Below the pieces are notes generated by a model. The model was given only the letters and a program-made list of their open reading frames with translations, was not told the origin of the DNA and ran no database searches. 64,000 nucleotides of DNA from CAVLCC01 sp963661535 (lineage in GTDB: Bacteria; Actinomycetota; Coriobacteriia; Coriobacteriales; CADBOM01), in NCBI GenBank assembly GCA_963661535.1, contig CAVLCC010000001.1:10534-74533 (forward strand), read 5' to 3'. Numbering within the stretch: position 1 is the first letter of the stretch; every line of letters starts with the position of its first letter. Shown piece after piece: positions 34,929-44,659 of the stretch. The translations under genes and the position numbers were made by a program.

Positions 34929-37529
34929 GTGCTACGCTGCATAAACATACATGTTTTGGGCACCGTGCAAGGCGTGGGTTTTCGCCCATTTGTATACCGC
35001 ATTGCAAAGCAAAATCTTATGTGCGGTTGGGTTCTAAACTCATGCGACGGAGTTCATATTCATGTTGAGGGTGATGACAATCTAGTAGAGTGCTTTTTAT
35101 ATGACCTTGAGTCTAAAGCTCCAGTAGCTTCTAATATTGTGGCTATTGATATTAGCGAAGCTCCTTTTGAGGACTGCAAAGGTTTTGAAATTAGAGAGTC
35201 TGAGCATAAAGACGACGAGGGCAAAGCGGCAAAAAAGCGAACTCGAATTTCTCCCGACTTAGCCACATGCCCCGATTGCTTGCGCGAACTTTTTACCACA
35301 GAAGATAGGCGCTATCACTATCCTTTTATTAACTGCACAAATTGTGGGCCAAGATTTACGATTATCAATCAACTTCCTTATGACAGACCCGCTACATCGA
35401 TGCGTGAGTTTGAGATGTGTCCTCAGTGCTCAAGCGAATACAAAAATCCAGCAGATAGACGCTTTCATGCGCAGCCCGATGCATGTTTTGAATGCGGACC
35501 TACGCTAAGTTTGCGCGTAGGTGAACAGGTCAAAGTTGGCTCAGATCGCGCAAAATCTGATGAAATTCTTGGCGCAGTAGCGAACATGTTAGTAGATGGA
35601 AAAATCGTGGCAATAAAGGGATTGGGGGGCTACCATCTAGCATGTGATGCAACTAACGAGGATGCAGTTAGTGCCCTGCGAGCAAGAAAGCATCGCTATG
35701 GAAAGCCGCTGGCCATTATGGTTAGAGATGTGAAGTGTGCGCGACGCTATTGCAAAGTCAATGACGTAGAGCGTGAGCTTCTTGAAAGTTCATCGTCTCC
35801 TATAGTTTTATTGGAAAGACTGGGAGTTGAGGGGGAAGTTGCTAACAAGGACGGATTTGCGGTTAATGATGTTGTAGCTGACGCAGCTGTTGATGTTGCA
35901 GATGTTGATGCTGCTAACAAAACATCCGATGTAACCATTGATAACACCAATCTCCACCAATGCATTTCTCAAATTGCACCCAGCGTGGCGGGAACTTTGC
36001 ACGAGCTTGGAGTTGTTTTGCCATACACACCAGTGCAACATTTGCTGATGAACTTGATTGATTTTCCGCTTGTTATGACTTCTGGAAACTTTACAGAGGA
36101 GCCCATAGTTTCTAAAAACAATGATGCACACAAGCTTCTTGGCAATGTTGCTGACGCATTTTTAGACAACAACCGAGAAATCATTTCTCGCTATGACGAC
36201 TCTGTTGTTAGAGTGGTTGATGAATATATTCAGTTTGTTCGCCGCGCTCGTGGGTATGCACCGGCTCCACTGCCTTTTCCAAATTTTATGGAGGTGCAAG
36301 ATAAAATCCACCCCTCCCTTTTGGCAACAGGTCCTCAACAAAAAAATACATTTGCACTGCTATCTGGAGACATGCTTAATAGCAAACCGGAAGCACTTGT
36401 ATCCCAGCATATAGGCGACCTCGAAAATGTTGAGACCCTAGACAGCTGGCAAGCCACACTTGAACTTTATAAGCGCATGTTTGATATTGAGCCTTCCATA
36501 AATGTTTGCGATATGCATCCAGAATATATGACCACTAAGTGGGCGGCATCGCAAGCAACTGAGTATATGCAAGTTCAACACCACCACGCACATATTGCAG
36601 CAACGCTTGCAGAAAATATTGCTGCTAAAAAAGTTGAAGCCCACACGCAAGTTATTGGAATTGCACTAGATGGCACTGGATATGGAACTGATGGCACAAT
36701 TTGGGGCGGCGAAATAATGATTTGCAACTGCTCTAATTTTGAACGTGTAGCACATTTGCAAACTCAAACTATTGTGGGCTCTGAGCAGGCAATCAAGCAT
36801 CCATCGAGGCTTGCACTGGCACTTCTGCAACGCGATGAGCTGCTAGAACACCCAGGTGCTATCAAGCTTCTAAATTCAATTGGAAGCGAGCAAACCTCGT
36901 TGCTATTGCAAATGCAAGAGCAAAATATAAATTGTATTCAAACGTCGTCGGCGGGTAGATTTTTAGATGCAATGAGCGCTCTTTTGGGGATTTGTTTAGA
37001 TGCATCTTTTGATGGAGAAGCTCCCATGCTTTTGGAGGGTGCAGCATACGATCCAAAGACTGGAGAGTTTGTGTTTGACCCAGATTCGGACGAGGCTTTA
37101 AAGCGATATTTGTGCGATGATTGGAATGTTGGCAGTTTTGGATTTGGCGACTTAGATCCATGCAAAATTATCCACACCACTCCTATAGTTAAAGCGGTGC
37201 TTGATGACATAGAAAGCAACGTTGGCACGTCAATAATATCGTTGCGCATTCACCGTGCGCTCGCCTATAGTATCGCACAAACATGCGTACAAATACGCGA
37301 GAAGCACAAGCACAACCACAAACAAGCCCACAAATACTCAAACGAACTAACCACGGTTGCACTTTCTGGAGGCGTATTTATGAATCGCATTTTGCTTAAA
37401 TTCACGCTAGGCGAGCTCACTAAGTCCGGTTTTGAGGTTTTGCAGCCAAGAGAGCTCCCGCCCAACGACGGCTGCATATCATACGGACAGCTCGCTGTGG
37501 CTGCCGCGCGTCTATCACAACTACTATAA
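34929..37529 (+). CDS. hypF: Carbamoyltransferase HypF
   Basis: 866 residues from GTG 34929. HypF makes the thiocarboxamide precursor of the cyanide ligands of [NiFe] hydrogenase from carbamoyl phosphate and ATP, delivering it to HypE. Domains in order: acylphosphatase (GTVQGVGFRPFVYRIA), two zinc-finger motifs (CPDCLRE ... CTNCGPR; CPQCSSE ... CFECGPT), a YrdC-like domain (KGLGGYHLACDA), and a Kae1-like domain (QHHHAHIAA, ALDGTGYGTDG). It is about 100 residues longer than usual. An Ala/Asp/Val-rich insert lies between IVLLERLG and SQIAPSVAG, and a His/Lys-rich stretch (KHKHNHKQAHK) near the end. Confidence 0.96.
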   Translation: MLRCINIHVLGTVQGVGFRPFVYRIAKQNLMCGWVLNSCDGVHIHVEGDDNLVECFLYDLESKAPVASNIVAIDISEAPFEDCKGFEIRESEHKDDEGKAAKKRTRISPDLATCPDCLRELFTTEDRRYHYPFINCTNCGPRFTIINQLPYDRPATSMREFEMCPQCSSEYKNPADRRFHAQPDACFECGPTLSLRVGEQVKVGSDRAKSDEILGAVANMLVDGKIVAIKGLGGYHLACDATNEDAVSALRARKHRYGKPLAIMVRDVKCARRYCKVNDVERELLESSSSPIVLLERLGVEGEVANKDGFAVNDVVADAAVDVADVDAANKTSDVTIDNTNLHQCISQIAPSVAGTLHELGVVLPYTPVQHLLMNLIDFPLVMTSGNFTEEPIVSKNNDAHKLLGNVADAFLDNNREIISRYDDSVVRVVDEYIQFVRRARGYAPAPLPFPNFMEVQDKIHPSLLATGPQQKNTFALLSGDMLNSKPEALVSQHIGDLENVETLDSWQATLELYKRMFDIEPSINVCDMHPEYMTTKWAASQATEYMQVQHHHAHIAATLAENIAAKKVEAHTQVIGIALDGTGYGTDGTIWGGEIMICNCSNFERVAHLQTQTIVGSEQAIKHPSRLALALLQRDELLEHPGAIKLLNSIGSEQTSLLLQMQEQNINCIQTSSAGRFLDAMSALLGICLDASFDGEAPMLLEGAAYDPKTGEFVFDPDSDEALKRYLCDDWNVGSFGFGDLDPCKIIHTTPIVKAVLDDIESNVGTSIISLRIHRALAYSIAQTCVQIREKHKHNHKQAHKYSNELTTVALSGGVFMNRILLKFTLGELTKSGFEVLQPRELPPNDGCISYGQLAVAAARLSQLL

Positions 37530-37557
37530 TTTAGCAAAGCAATTGCAGGAGGTTTAT

Positions 37558-37866
37558 ATGTGTTTAGCTATACCAGGCAAAATAGTTGGCATCGATGAGG
37601 GTAATCTCGCTAGCGTTGACATCATGGGAATTGAGCGTCAGACTTCGCTCGATTTGGTTCCCGATGCAAAAATTGGAGACTACGTGCTTGTGCACGCTGG
37701 GTTTGCTATAGAAATTATTCCCGAAGATAGCGTTGCGGAGTCTTTGGATTTAATTTCGGAGCTAATGGATGCAGCAGGTGTTGATGAGATAGGCGAACTA
37801 ACAAACGCAAGTGTCACAAACACCGCCACCACAGCAAACACCAGCACCACAAAGGTCGGGGTCTAA
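37558..37866 (+). CDS. hypC: Hydrogenase maturation chaperone HypC
   Basis: 102 residues from ATG 37558 with AGGAGG five bases upstream; the longer open frame upstream overlaps hypF and is not coding. The start MCLAIPGKIVGI carries the invariant Cys2 by which HypC holds the iron centre with HypD. The C-terminus has an added Thr/Asn/Ala tail (TNTATTANTSTTK) beyond the usual ~75-90 residues. The stop abuts the hypD start. Confidence 0.95.
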   Translation: MCLAIPGKIVGIDEGNLASVDIMGIERQTSLDLVPDAKIGDYVLVHAGFAIEIIPEDSVAESLDLISELMDAAGVDEIGELTNASVTNTATTANTSTTKVGV

Positions 37867-38970
37867 ATGAACATGAACCTCGATCTTTTTAAAGACCCTA
37901 AGCTCGCAAAATCTCTGCTTGAATCTATACGAGCTGCCAAAGTTGGTAACGTAAATTTAATGGAGGTCTGCGGCACTCATACCATGGCAATAGCTCGAGG
38001 GGGGCTGCGCAGTGTTCTCCCCCCAAACGTGCACTTGCTGTCGGGTCCTGGGTGTCCTGTGTGTGTAACTTGCAACCGTGATATAGATACTGTGATTGCA
38101 CTTTCTAAAATGGAGCAGGTTACCATCACAACATTTGGAGATATGATTCGCGTGCCTGGATCCACAACAACACTGCAAGAACAAAAGGCTCAAGGCGCAG
38201 ATGTTCGAGTTGTATATTCGCCGCTAGATGCCCTAAAAATTGCACAAGATGAGCCTAAGCGAGAAGTTGTTTTTATTGGAGTTGGATTTGAAACAACAGC
38301 CCCTCTAGTTGCAGCAACAATTAAGCGAGCCCACAAAGAGGCTTTGACTAACTTTTCGGTTTTTTGTGCACACAAAAATGTTCCTCACGTTCTAGAAGTG
38401 CTCGTAAACGATCCAGAAGTTGCAATTGATGCATTTATTTTGCCAGGACATGTATCCACAATTATTGGAACTGAGCCATATGCATTTTTGGCTGATAAAT
38501 ATGATGTTCCAGGCGTGGTTACTGGATTTGAGACTGTAGACGTGCTAGAAGGAATTGCAATGCTTGTTAGACAGCTTGAGGCAAAAGATGCTGCAAAACA
38601 AACTGCAAAGATAGAAATCGCTTATTCGCGTGGCACGCAAGCTCTAGGAAATCCAACCGCTGTTGCAGCTATCAACGAAGTATTTGAAGAATGTGACGCA
38701 CAGTGGCGCGGACTTGGTACAATACCTCAATCTGGATATCGCATTCGCAAAGAGTTCGCAAACTTTGATGCAGCCGCTAAGTTCTCTCCACAACCTGAAC
38801 CTACTATAGAACCCAAAGGCTGCAAATGTGCCGATATTTTGCGAGGAATTCTAAGACCTAGCCAATGTGCGCTTTTTGGCAAAGTATGCACGCCTCAAAA
38901 GCCGGTGGGGCCATGTATGGTTTCGTCAGAGGGTAGCTGCGCTGCATTTTATAAATATCAAATCAAGTAA
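37867..38970 (+). CDS. hypD: Hydrogenase maturation protein HypD
   Basis: 367 residues starting at the ATG that directly follows the hypC stop. HypD is the [4Fe-4S] scaffold on which the Fe(CN)2CO unit of [NiFe] hydrogenase is built with HypC and HypE. Seen are MEVCGTHTMAIARGGLR, GPGCPVCVT and the C-terminal cluster region GCKCADILRG ... CALFGKVCTP ... GPCMVSSEGSCAAFY. Length is typical. Confidence 0.96.
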   Translation: MNMNLDLFKDPKLAKSLLESIRAAKVGNVNLMEVCGTHTMAIARGGLRSVLPPNVHLLSGPGCPVCVTCNRDIDTVIALSKMEQVTITTFGDMIRVPGSTTTLQEQKAQGADVRVVYSPLDALKIAQDEPKREVVFIGVGFETTAPLVAATIKRAHKEALTNFSVFCAHKNVPHVLEVLVNDPEVAIDAFILPGHVSTIIGTEPYAFLADKYDVPGVVTGFETVDVLEGIAMLVRQLEAKDAAKQTAKIEIAYSRGTQALGNPTAVAAINEVFEECDAQWRGLGTIPQSGYRIRKEFANFDAAAKFSPQPEPTIEPKGCKCADILRGILRPSQCALFGKVCTPQKPVGPCMVSSEGSCAAFYKYQIK

Positions 38971-39032
38971 GTTTTTTGGGGGTTTGGTTAGACCTCAAAA
39001 TCTAAAAACATAAAGTCTAAAAAGGAGTCGAA

Positions 39033-40130
39033 ATGGCAGAAGATATAGTGATGATGTCGCACGGTAGCGGCGGACTTATGATGAAACAAATCATTGACGA
39101 TGTGTTTTTGCAAGAATTTGACTCCAATCCAGATGAGCAAGGCGATGACGCATTTACGGCGCAGTTAACGCTTGAACCGGGCAGCAGAATTGCAATGTCG
39201 ACCGACACTTTTGTTGTTACTCCTAGGTTTTTTCCGGGCGGAAACATTGGACGTCTAGCAGTATGCGGAACTGTTAATGATGTGGCCACATCGGGTGCAG
39301 AGGTTTTGTATTTATCGTGCGGATTTGTGCTTGAAGAGGGACTTGCGCTAAGCGAGCTAAGAGAAATTTGCGCCACAATGGCTCAAACCGCACGCGAAGC
39401 CGGAGTGCGCATCGTAACAGGAGACACCAAAGTTGTAGAGAAAGGCTCGTGTGACGGGCTATATATAAATACTGCAGGATTTGGTGTCATAAGAAGTAGC
39501 TGTGCTGGCGAAGAAAATGCATATGCAAACCATGATGGGGGCAATAGCGCAGACAACAATGTCAACTACTCGCCTCTGTCGGGTCGCAACTGCAAACCGG
39601 GGGATAAAATCCTAGTATCTGGAAACCTAGGAGATCATGGAATTGCAATTATCTCAACACGCAAGGGCTTAAATTTTCAAACGCAAGTTGAGTCAGATGC
39701 AGCACCCCTAAACCATATGATTGCCGCTGTCTTAAAAGCTGCGCCAAAAACTCGCTGTTTTAGGGATCCAACACGTGGTGGCTTGGCATCTACGCTCAAT
39801 GAATTTGCATCTCAAAGTGACACTCAGCTTGTGGTGCATGAGTCGAGCGTACCTGTTGCTAAGCAGGTTCAAGGGTGTTGCGAAATGCTAGGCTATGATG
39901 TGTTCCAAGTTGCAAACGAAGGAAAACTTGTGGCTATTGTTCCTGACGATGAGGCTGATGCAGCGCTCAGTGCTATGCAAGCACAAAAATATGGCGAAAA
40001 TGCGGCAATAATTGGAGAAGTGACAGCTTGCGAAAATGGTTGCAATCCTCGAGTGCTGGTGGAGTCTGACTTTGGATCGCATCGCATTATGGACATGCTT
40101 GTAGGCGAACAACTTCCCCGCATTTGCTAG
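39033..40130 (+). CDS. hypE: Hydrogenase maturation protein HypE
   Basis: 365 residues from ATG 39033 with AAAAAGGAG upstream. HypE is an AIR-synthase-fold enzyme that dehydrates the carbamoylated C-terminal cysteine to the cyanide carried to iron. The protein ends in PRIC, the acceptor cysteine. Motifs include SHGSGGLMM, GGNIGRLAVCGTVND and FRDPTRGGLASTLNE. A short Asn/Gly/Ala insert (NHDGGNSADNNVN) lies near the middle. The gene follows hypD by 62 bases. No hypA, hypB or hydrogenase structural genes are in view. The 207 bases downstream hold a weak GC-rich hairpin near 40160-40195. Confidence 0.95.
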   Translation: MAEDIVMMSHGSGGLMMKQIIDDVFLQEFDSNPDEQGDDAFTAQLTLEPGSRIAMSTDTFVVTPRFFPGGNIGRLAVCGTVNDVATSGAEVLYLSCGFVLEEGLALSELREICATMAQTAREAGVRIVTGDTKVVEKGSCDGLYINTAGFGVIRSSCAGEENAYANHDGGNSADNNVNYSPLSGRNCKPGDKILVSGNLGDHGIAIISTRKGLNFQTQVESDAAPLNHMIAAVLKAAPKTRCFRDPTRGGLASTLNEFASQSDTQLVVHESSVPVAKQVQGCCEMLGYDVFQVANEGKLVAIVPDDEADAALSAMQAQKYGENAAIIGEVTACENGCNPRVLVESDFGSHRIMDMLVGEQLPRIC

Positions 40131-40337
40131 CCTAATACACATTGTGAGGGTGATGTGCATACACGCTGCGCGTGGCGATAACCTGCACCACGCACCTGAA
40201 CACGCACCCGCATGCGCACAAAACACATCGGCGTTCTCGTATCCTCACACTTTGCAAATCTGCGTTATTTTGTAAAGAGTTATTTTTGACTCTAGTCTAT
40301 GGGTCTTAGCTTAAGCAAAAAATCAAAAGGAGACAAA

Positions 40338-41723
40338 ATGGCATCAAAAGTAGATCCGTATAAAATTTATCTATCTGAAAGTGAACTTCCTACTCACTAT
40401 TACAACGTTAGAGCGGACATGAAAACAGATCACCGTCCGATTTTAAACCCTGCAACTCTAAAGCCAGTATCCGTGGCAGATCTTGAGCCTGTATTTTGCA
40501 CCGAACTTGCCAAGCAAGAACTAAATGATACAGACCAATATATCGAAATTCCAGAAGAGGTTAGAAATTTCTATAAGATGTATCGCCCAGGTCCATTGGT
40601 AAGGGCTAAATATTTGGAGGAGTTGCTCGATACGCCTGCTAAGATCTACTACAAATTTGAGGGCAACAATACTTCTGGAAGCCACAAGCTAAACTCTGCA
40701 ATTGCTCAAGCTTACTACGCTAAGGAGCAGGGGCTAAAGGGGGTAACAACAGAAACTGGAGCCGGCCAGTGGGGCACTGCTCTTTCAATGGCTTGCGGAT
40801 ACTTTGGCATTGACTGCAAAGTCTTTATGGTGAGATGTTCCTATGAACAAAAGCCATTTAGAAAATCTGTTATGAGAGTTTATGGAGCAGATATTGTAGC
40901 CTCTCCATCTGATACCACACAGATAGGTCGCAAAATCCTAGATCAGTTTGAGGATCACTCGGGTAGTCTTGGAACCGCAATTTCAGAAGCAGTTGAAGTA
41001 GCTGTTTCGAGCGATGGATATAAGTATGTACTCGGTTCTGTCCTAAATCAGGTTTTATTGCATCAGTCGATTATTGGTCAAGAGGCCAAAACAGCGCTTG
41101 AGAAGGTTGACGAGTATCCTGATATTGTAATTGGTTGCGCGGGCGGAGGCTCCAATCTTGGAGGTCTGATGTCGGAGTTTGTGCACGACAAACTAACCGG
41201 AAAGGCAAACCCCCACTTTATAGCTGTAGAGCCTGCTAGTTGCCCATCTCTTACTCGTGGACGTTTTGCATACGACTTCTGCGATGCTGGGCAAATCACT
41301 CCCCTTGCAAAAATGTATACACTTGGCAATGGTTTTATGCCTAGTCCAAACCATGCGGGCGGCTTGCGCTACCACGGTATGAGCCCAATTTTGTCTCAGC
41401 TTTATCACGATGGCATTTTGGACGAGGCTCGTGCAGTTGAACAAACAAGTGTGTTTGAGGCTGCTGTTCAATTTGCTCGTGTGGAGGGAAATCTTCCAGC
41501 TCCTGAAAGCTCACATGCAATTCGAGTTGCAATTGACGAGGCTCTCAAGTGCAAAGAGACCGGTGAATCAAAGACAATTTTGTTCGGTCTAACTGGCACT
41601 GGATACTTTGATATGTATGCATACCAAGCTTATTTGGATGGTCAAATGGGCGACTACATTCCAACAGACGAAGACCTTGAACGTGGATTTGAGACTATCC
41701 CGCACCTTGAGGGTATTCAGTAG
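40338..41723 (+). CDS. trpB: TrpB2-type tryptophan synthase beta chain
   Basis: 461 residues from ATG 40338, with AAAGGAG eight bases upstream selecting this over an upstream frame start. PLP lysine 117 lies in NNTSGSHKLNSA, and the phosphate-binding glycine loop is GCAGGGSNLGG. The chain is longer than TrpB1 (~400), and its N-terminal region (RPGPLVRA) matches the TrpB2 group. TrpB condenses indole with serine; TrpB2 often acts without a TrpA partner, for example in indole salvage. No trp genes are nearby, so salvage is a fair guess. A terminator hairpin follows. Confidence 0.9.
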   Translation: MASKVDPYKIYLSESELPTHYYNVRADMKTDHRPILNPATLKPVSVADLEPVFCTELAKQELNDTDQYIEIPEEVRNFYKMYRPGPLVRAKYLEELLDTPAKIYYKFEGNNTSGSHKLNSAIAQAYYAKEQGLKGVTTETGAGQWGTALSMACGYFGIDCKVFMVRCSYEQKPFRKSVMRVYGADIVASPSDTTQIGRKILDQFEDHSGSLGTAISEAVEVAVSSDGYKYVLGSVLNQVLLHQSIIGQEAKTALEKVDEYPDIVIGCAGGGSNLGGLMSEFVHDKLTGKANPHFIAVEPASCPSLTRGRFAYDFCDAGQITPLAKMYTLGNGFMPSPNHAGGLRYHGMSPILSQLYHDGILDEARAVEQTSVFEAAVQFARVEGNLPAPESSHAIRVAIDEALKCKETGESKTILFGLTGTGYFDMYAYQAYLDGQMGDYIPTDEDLERGFETIPHLEGIQ

Positions 41724-41779
41724 TAGCAGGAGCTTGAGCTGCTGTGCGGCTTGTGAGCATCACATTTTACTTTAATAAT

Positions 41780-41815
41780 ATAGGGAAGAGGGTTTTGTCT
41801 CTCTTCCCTATTGCT
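41780..41815 (+). terminator. Intrinsic terminator between the trpB-type gene and hemW
   Basis: TAGGGAAGAG pairs with CTCTTCCCTA (10 bp, 10-base loop), followed by TTGCTTTGCT. It lies between two convergent genes and could act for the trpB-type gene. Confidence 0.75.
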
Positions 41816-41888
41816 TTGCTAAGTGAAGATTTGCGTGATGCAATATAGCTTTAGGCCGATTTTGATGATTGATTTTTGGTAAAGCCCG

Positions 41889-43346
41889 CTATGACCCAGA
41901 TTCCGTATCCTTAGTATCCTTAACATTCCCAACATTCCAAATTGCCCCAAATAATTCGTTTCCTTCTAACCAACCTGTTTGCGTTGAAACTAGCCGCGTG
42001 TTGGAGGTTTCGGGGGTTTTGCGATGCCTAACACTTGCGTTGTTGTTTGTATCTGCGCTTTCTTGCCACTTAGCCAAGCCTTTATCTAAAATTATCTGCT
42101 CAGCCTCAATCAATGCTGGGTTAACATTTTGCAAAATTTTAAGTTGTTCGCGTGAAATGCCTCGGGTTGTTCTCATTTTGAGCATAAAGTCTTCTGCTGC
42201 AGATTGTTTGGGAGAAAGTCTTTCGATAAAACATTTGTTGTGTTGCAAACGCGTGCAGTTAGATTGAGAATCGGTCACATCCATAGAGCCAGCAGAAATG
42301 CGTATACGTCCCTCGCTATATTGATAGTTGCAAAAACTGCTACCATCGCAAGTTTGCAAACTTGCATCTGTGCCGGTATGTGTGTTTGTATCTGTATTAT
42401 TAAGTTTGGTTTCGCACTCATCTCCACATACCCCCCAAACTTGCATACATTTACTTACATGTACTTCATGGGCATCTGCTGCATCAAACATGCTAGAGGC
42501 ACCGTATCCAAGTCCTAAGTAAGGAGCGCCCGTCCAATACCCCATATTGTGCTGGCTCACACAACCGCCCAATGCATAATTAGAAATCTCATATCGCTCA
42601 AAAGGTTGCGGCTTAACTGAAGTCAAAAAATCATATGCTAAAAGCATCTCTTCTGCTTGTTTGTCCTCATCGATATCGGGCAGAAGACCCGCAGCTATCA
42701 GATGCTCAAGGGCCGTGTTCTCTTCTATAGCTAGCGGATAGACGCTAACATGATTTATACCCAAAGATATTACATCTTGCAAAGATTTAAGCGTGCTTGC
42801 ACTGCGGAGCGTCATCTGACTTTTGCTGCTGTGCACCTCATCCATAATTCCACAAATAATATCTGCCGAAACGTTTTTAGTGTACAAACGTGCAATCTTT
42901 AGTGCATCTAAAGCTTGAGATGAACTGTGGACTCTACCCAATAGTTGCAGCACCTCATCATCTGTGCTTTGAACTCCTATCGAGAACCGGTTAACCCCTC
43001 GTTTCGTTGCACAAGCAGCAATGTCTTTGCTAAAAGAGTCGGGGTTTGCTTCCATGGTAAACTCACGCACTTGTTCTAAGTCAATGTTTGCCGCTATAGC
43101 ATCCAACAAGCAACACAACCTAGACATCCCAATATAACTTGGAGTACCCCCACCTATATATATTGTGCGTATAGATTTGAGAAGATTTGCCCTGCTAGCA
43201 AGTTCAAGAGAGTTAATAAGCTGGTCTATATAGCTATCGATTATAGGAGAGCTGTACAAAACAGCATTTGTTGAAAAGTCGCAGTAGGCACATCTCTTAA
43301 CGCAAAATGGAATATGAATATAGAGACCTAAAAATGGTTGCTTCAT
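41889..43346 (-). CDS. hemW: Radical SAM heme chaperone HemW (coproporphyrinogen oxidase-like)
   Basis: About 485 residues from ATG 43346 (CAGGA upstream); an in-frame ATG at 43373 is possible and overlaps the upstream gene by 31 bases. The radical SAM cluster motif CVKRCAYCDF (CxxxCxxC) lies near the start, followed by IYIGGGTPSYI, FTMEANPDSF, RFSIGVQSTDDEVL and YEISNYA. HemW binds heme and is thought to insert it into respiratory enzymes; older annotations call it HemN. A Thr/Asn/Ser-rich insert (NNTDTNTHTGTDASLQ) makes it about 100 residues longer than usual. It is downstream of dus and lepA. Confidence 0.88.
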   Translation of the reverse strand: MKQPFLGLYIHIPFCVKRCAYCDFSTNAVLYSSPIIDSYIDQLINSLELASRANLLKSIRTIYIGGGTPSYIGMSRLCCLLDAIAANIDLEQVREFTMEANPDSFSKDIAACATKRGVNRFSIGVQSTDDEVLQLLGRVHSSSQALDALKIARLYTKNVSADIICGIMDEVHSSKSQMTLRSASTLKSLQDVISLGINHVSVYPLAIEENTALEHLIAAGLLPDIDEDKQAEEMLLAYDFLTSVKPQPFERYEISNYALGGCVSQHNMGYWTGAPYLGLGYGASSMFDAADAHEVHVSKCMQVWGVCGDECETKLNNTDTNTHTGTDASLQTCDGSSFCNYQYSEGRIRISAGSMDVTDSQSNCTRLQHNKCFIERLSPKQSAAEDFMLKMRTTRGISREQLKILQNVNPALIEAEQIILDKGLAKWQESADTNNNASVRHRKTPETSNTRLVSTQTGWLEGNELFGAIWNVGNVKDTKDTESGS

Positions 43347-44659
43347 TGCAGGATCCTGTGTGATGAGTCGCATTTAGTTTCGTGAATAGCAGTTTCATTC
43401 GTTGAAGTTTCATCCACGGATGTTTTGTGCATTGGAGTTTTGCACGCAGTTTCCTCATACGCCGCGATTGCACGCACAGCGGGCTTGTCCTTGGTAGTTT
43501 CACCCATATCAGTTTCACCCATAGTTCTCCCCTGCGAAGAGCTTGCAACATAACCATGTTCTAGGGCCTCGTGCCAAATATAGTCAAAGAAGTTCTCAAA
43601 ATCTTCTAATGTGGTGCACTTTACAACTTGCCCCCTCAAAGCCGAGGCACCAGGAACCCCCTTAAAATATGTCATAAAATAATTGCGCATATGCACAACC
43701 GTGCGCGGGTCTTGCTCATTTAACATTCTTGCATGTATACGCGCTACTCGCAGACGCTCTTCTAATGGAATAGGAGCTGGATTGTAGTTTTCAAGAATGT
43801 TATATAGATCGTTTTTGGAGAGATTGCAAAGCTTGCTCAAAAGATTGCTGCGCTCAACACCATACCCACAGTCAGATGCTCGATCACACTCAACGCCATC
43901 CGAACTCACACGATCAGCGCAAATTTGCATAAGCTCATCTACCTGCTTAAAAATCCAAGGGTTGCCCTGCGCCCCACGTGCAATCATTGCAGCATCCGCT
44001 TCTGTTAGATAAAGACATTCCACAACATCTCTTGCACTCATCAAATCGCCACTTGCAATTACGGGAACATCCACATCTTCCCGAACAAGCCGCACAACAT
44101 TCCAGTCGGACTTGCCATGATACAAATCTGCAGCATACCTGCCATGCACACACATAGCTGACGCCCCTGCTGCCTCCATCTCGCGTGCAAATTCTTGAGC
44201 AGTGTCGTTGCCTCGCTCAAAACCTCGCCTAAACTTTACGGTAATAGGAACACTCGAAACCTCAACCATTTGCTTCACAATTTGTGCAGCAAGCTTTGGT
44301 GTTTTCATAAGAGCAGAGCCCTCGCCTTTGCGCACAACCTTGCGTGCAGGACACCCCATATTGATGTCAATCGCGGCAAGCTGGCTGCCCATCGTCTCAC
44401 ACAAATTCTGAACTTGATGTGCCATCACGACTGGATTGCTGCCAAAAAGTTGGACTACAGCCTGTCCCTCTTCGTCTGACACCTTGAGATATTCACCAGT
44501 TTTAGAACTCCCGTATTCGAGCCCTTGCGCCGACACCATCTCTGTATAAGTGAGCCCCGCCCCCATGCGTTTGCAAATTGTGCGATACGATACGTCGGTC
44601 CAGCCAGCCATAGGAGCCAAAAGCACGGGGTTTTGCCTTAAGGCAGATAAAATCTCCAC
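43343..44659 (-). CDS. dusB: tRNA-dihydrouridine synthase
   Basis: 438 residues from GTG 44659, whose G is the last base of the lepA stop, so translation is coupled. FMN-dependent reduction of uridines in tRNA. Motifs: LLAPMAGWTDVSYR, TEMVSAQGL, INMGCPARKVVRKGEGSALM (catalytic Cys in GCPA), VKFRRGF, CVHGRY, ASGDLMSA and MIARGAQGNPWIF. The C-terminal ~60 residues form an atypical tail of Glu/Thr/Lys/His mini-repeats (KTPMHKTSVDETSTNET). Confidence 0.92.
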   Translation of the reverse strand: MEILSALRQNPVLLAPMAGWTDVSYRTICKRMGAGLTYTEMVSAQGLEYGSSKTGEYLKVSDEEGQAVVQLFGSNPVVMAHQVQNLCETMGSQLAAIDINMGCPARKVVRKGEGSALMKTPKLAAQIVKQMVEVSSVPITVKFRRGFERGNDTAQEFAREMEAAGASAMCVHGRYAADLYHGKSDWNVVRLVREDVDVPVIASGDLMSARDVVECLYLTEADAAMIARGAQGNPWIFKQVDELMQICADRVSSDGVECDRASDCGYGVERSNLLSKLCNLSKNDLYNILENYNPAPIPLEERLRVARIHARMLNEQDPRTVVHMRNYFMTYFKGVPGASALRGQVVKCTTLEDFENFFDYIWHEALEHGYVASSSQGRTMGETDMGETTKDKPAVRAIAAYEETACKTPMHKTSVDETSTNETAIHETKCDSSHRILQ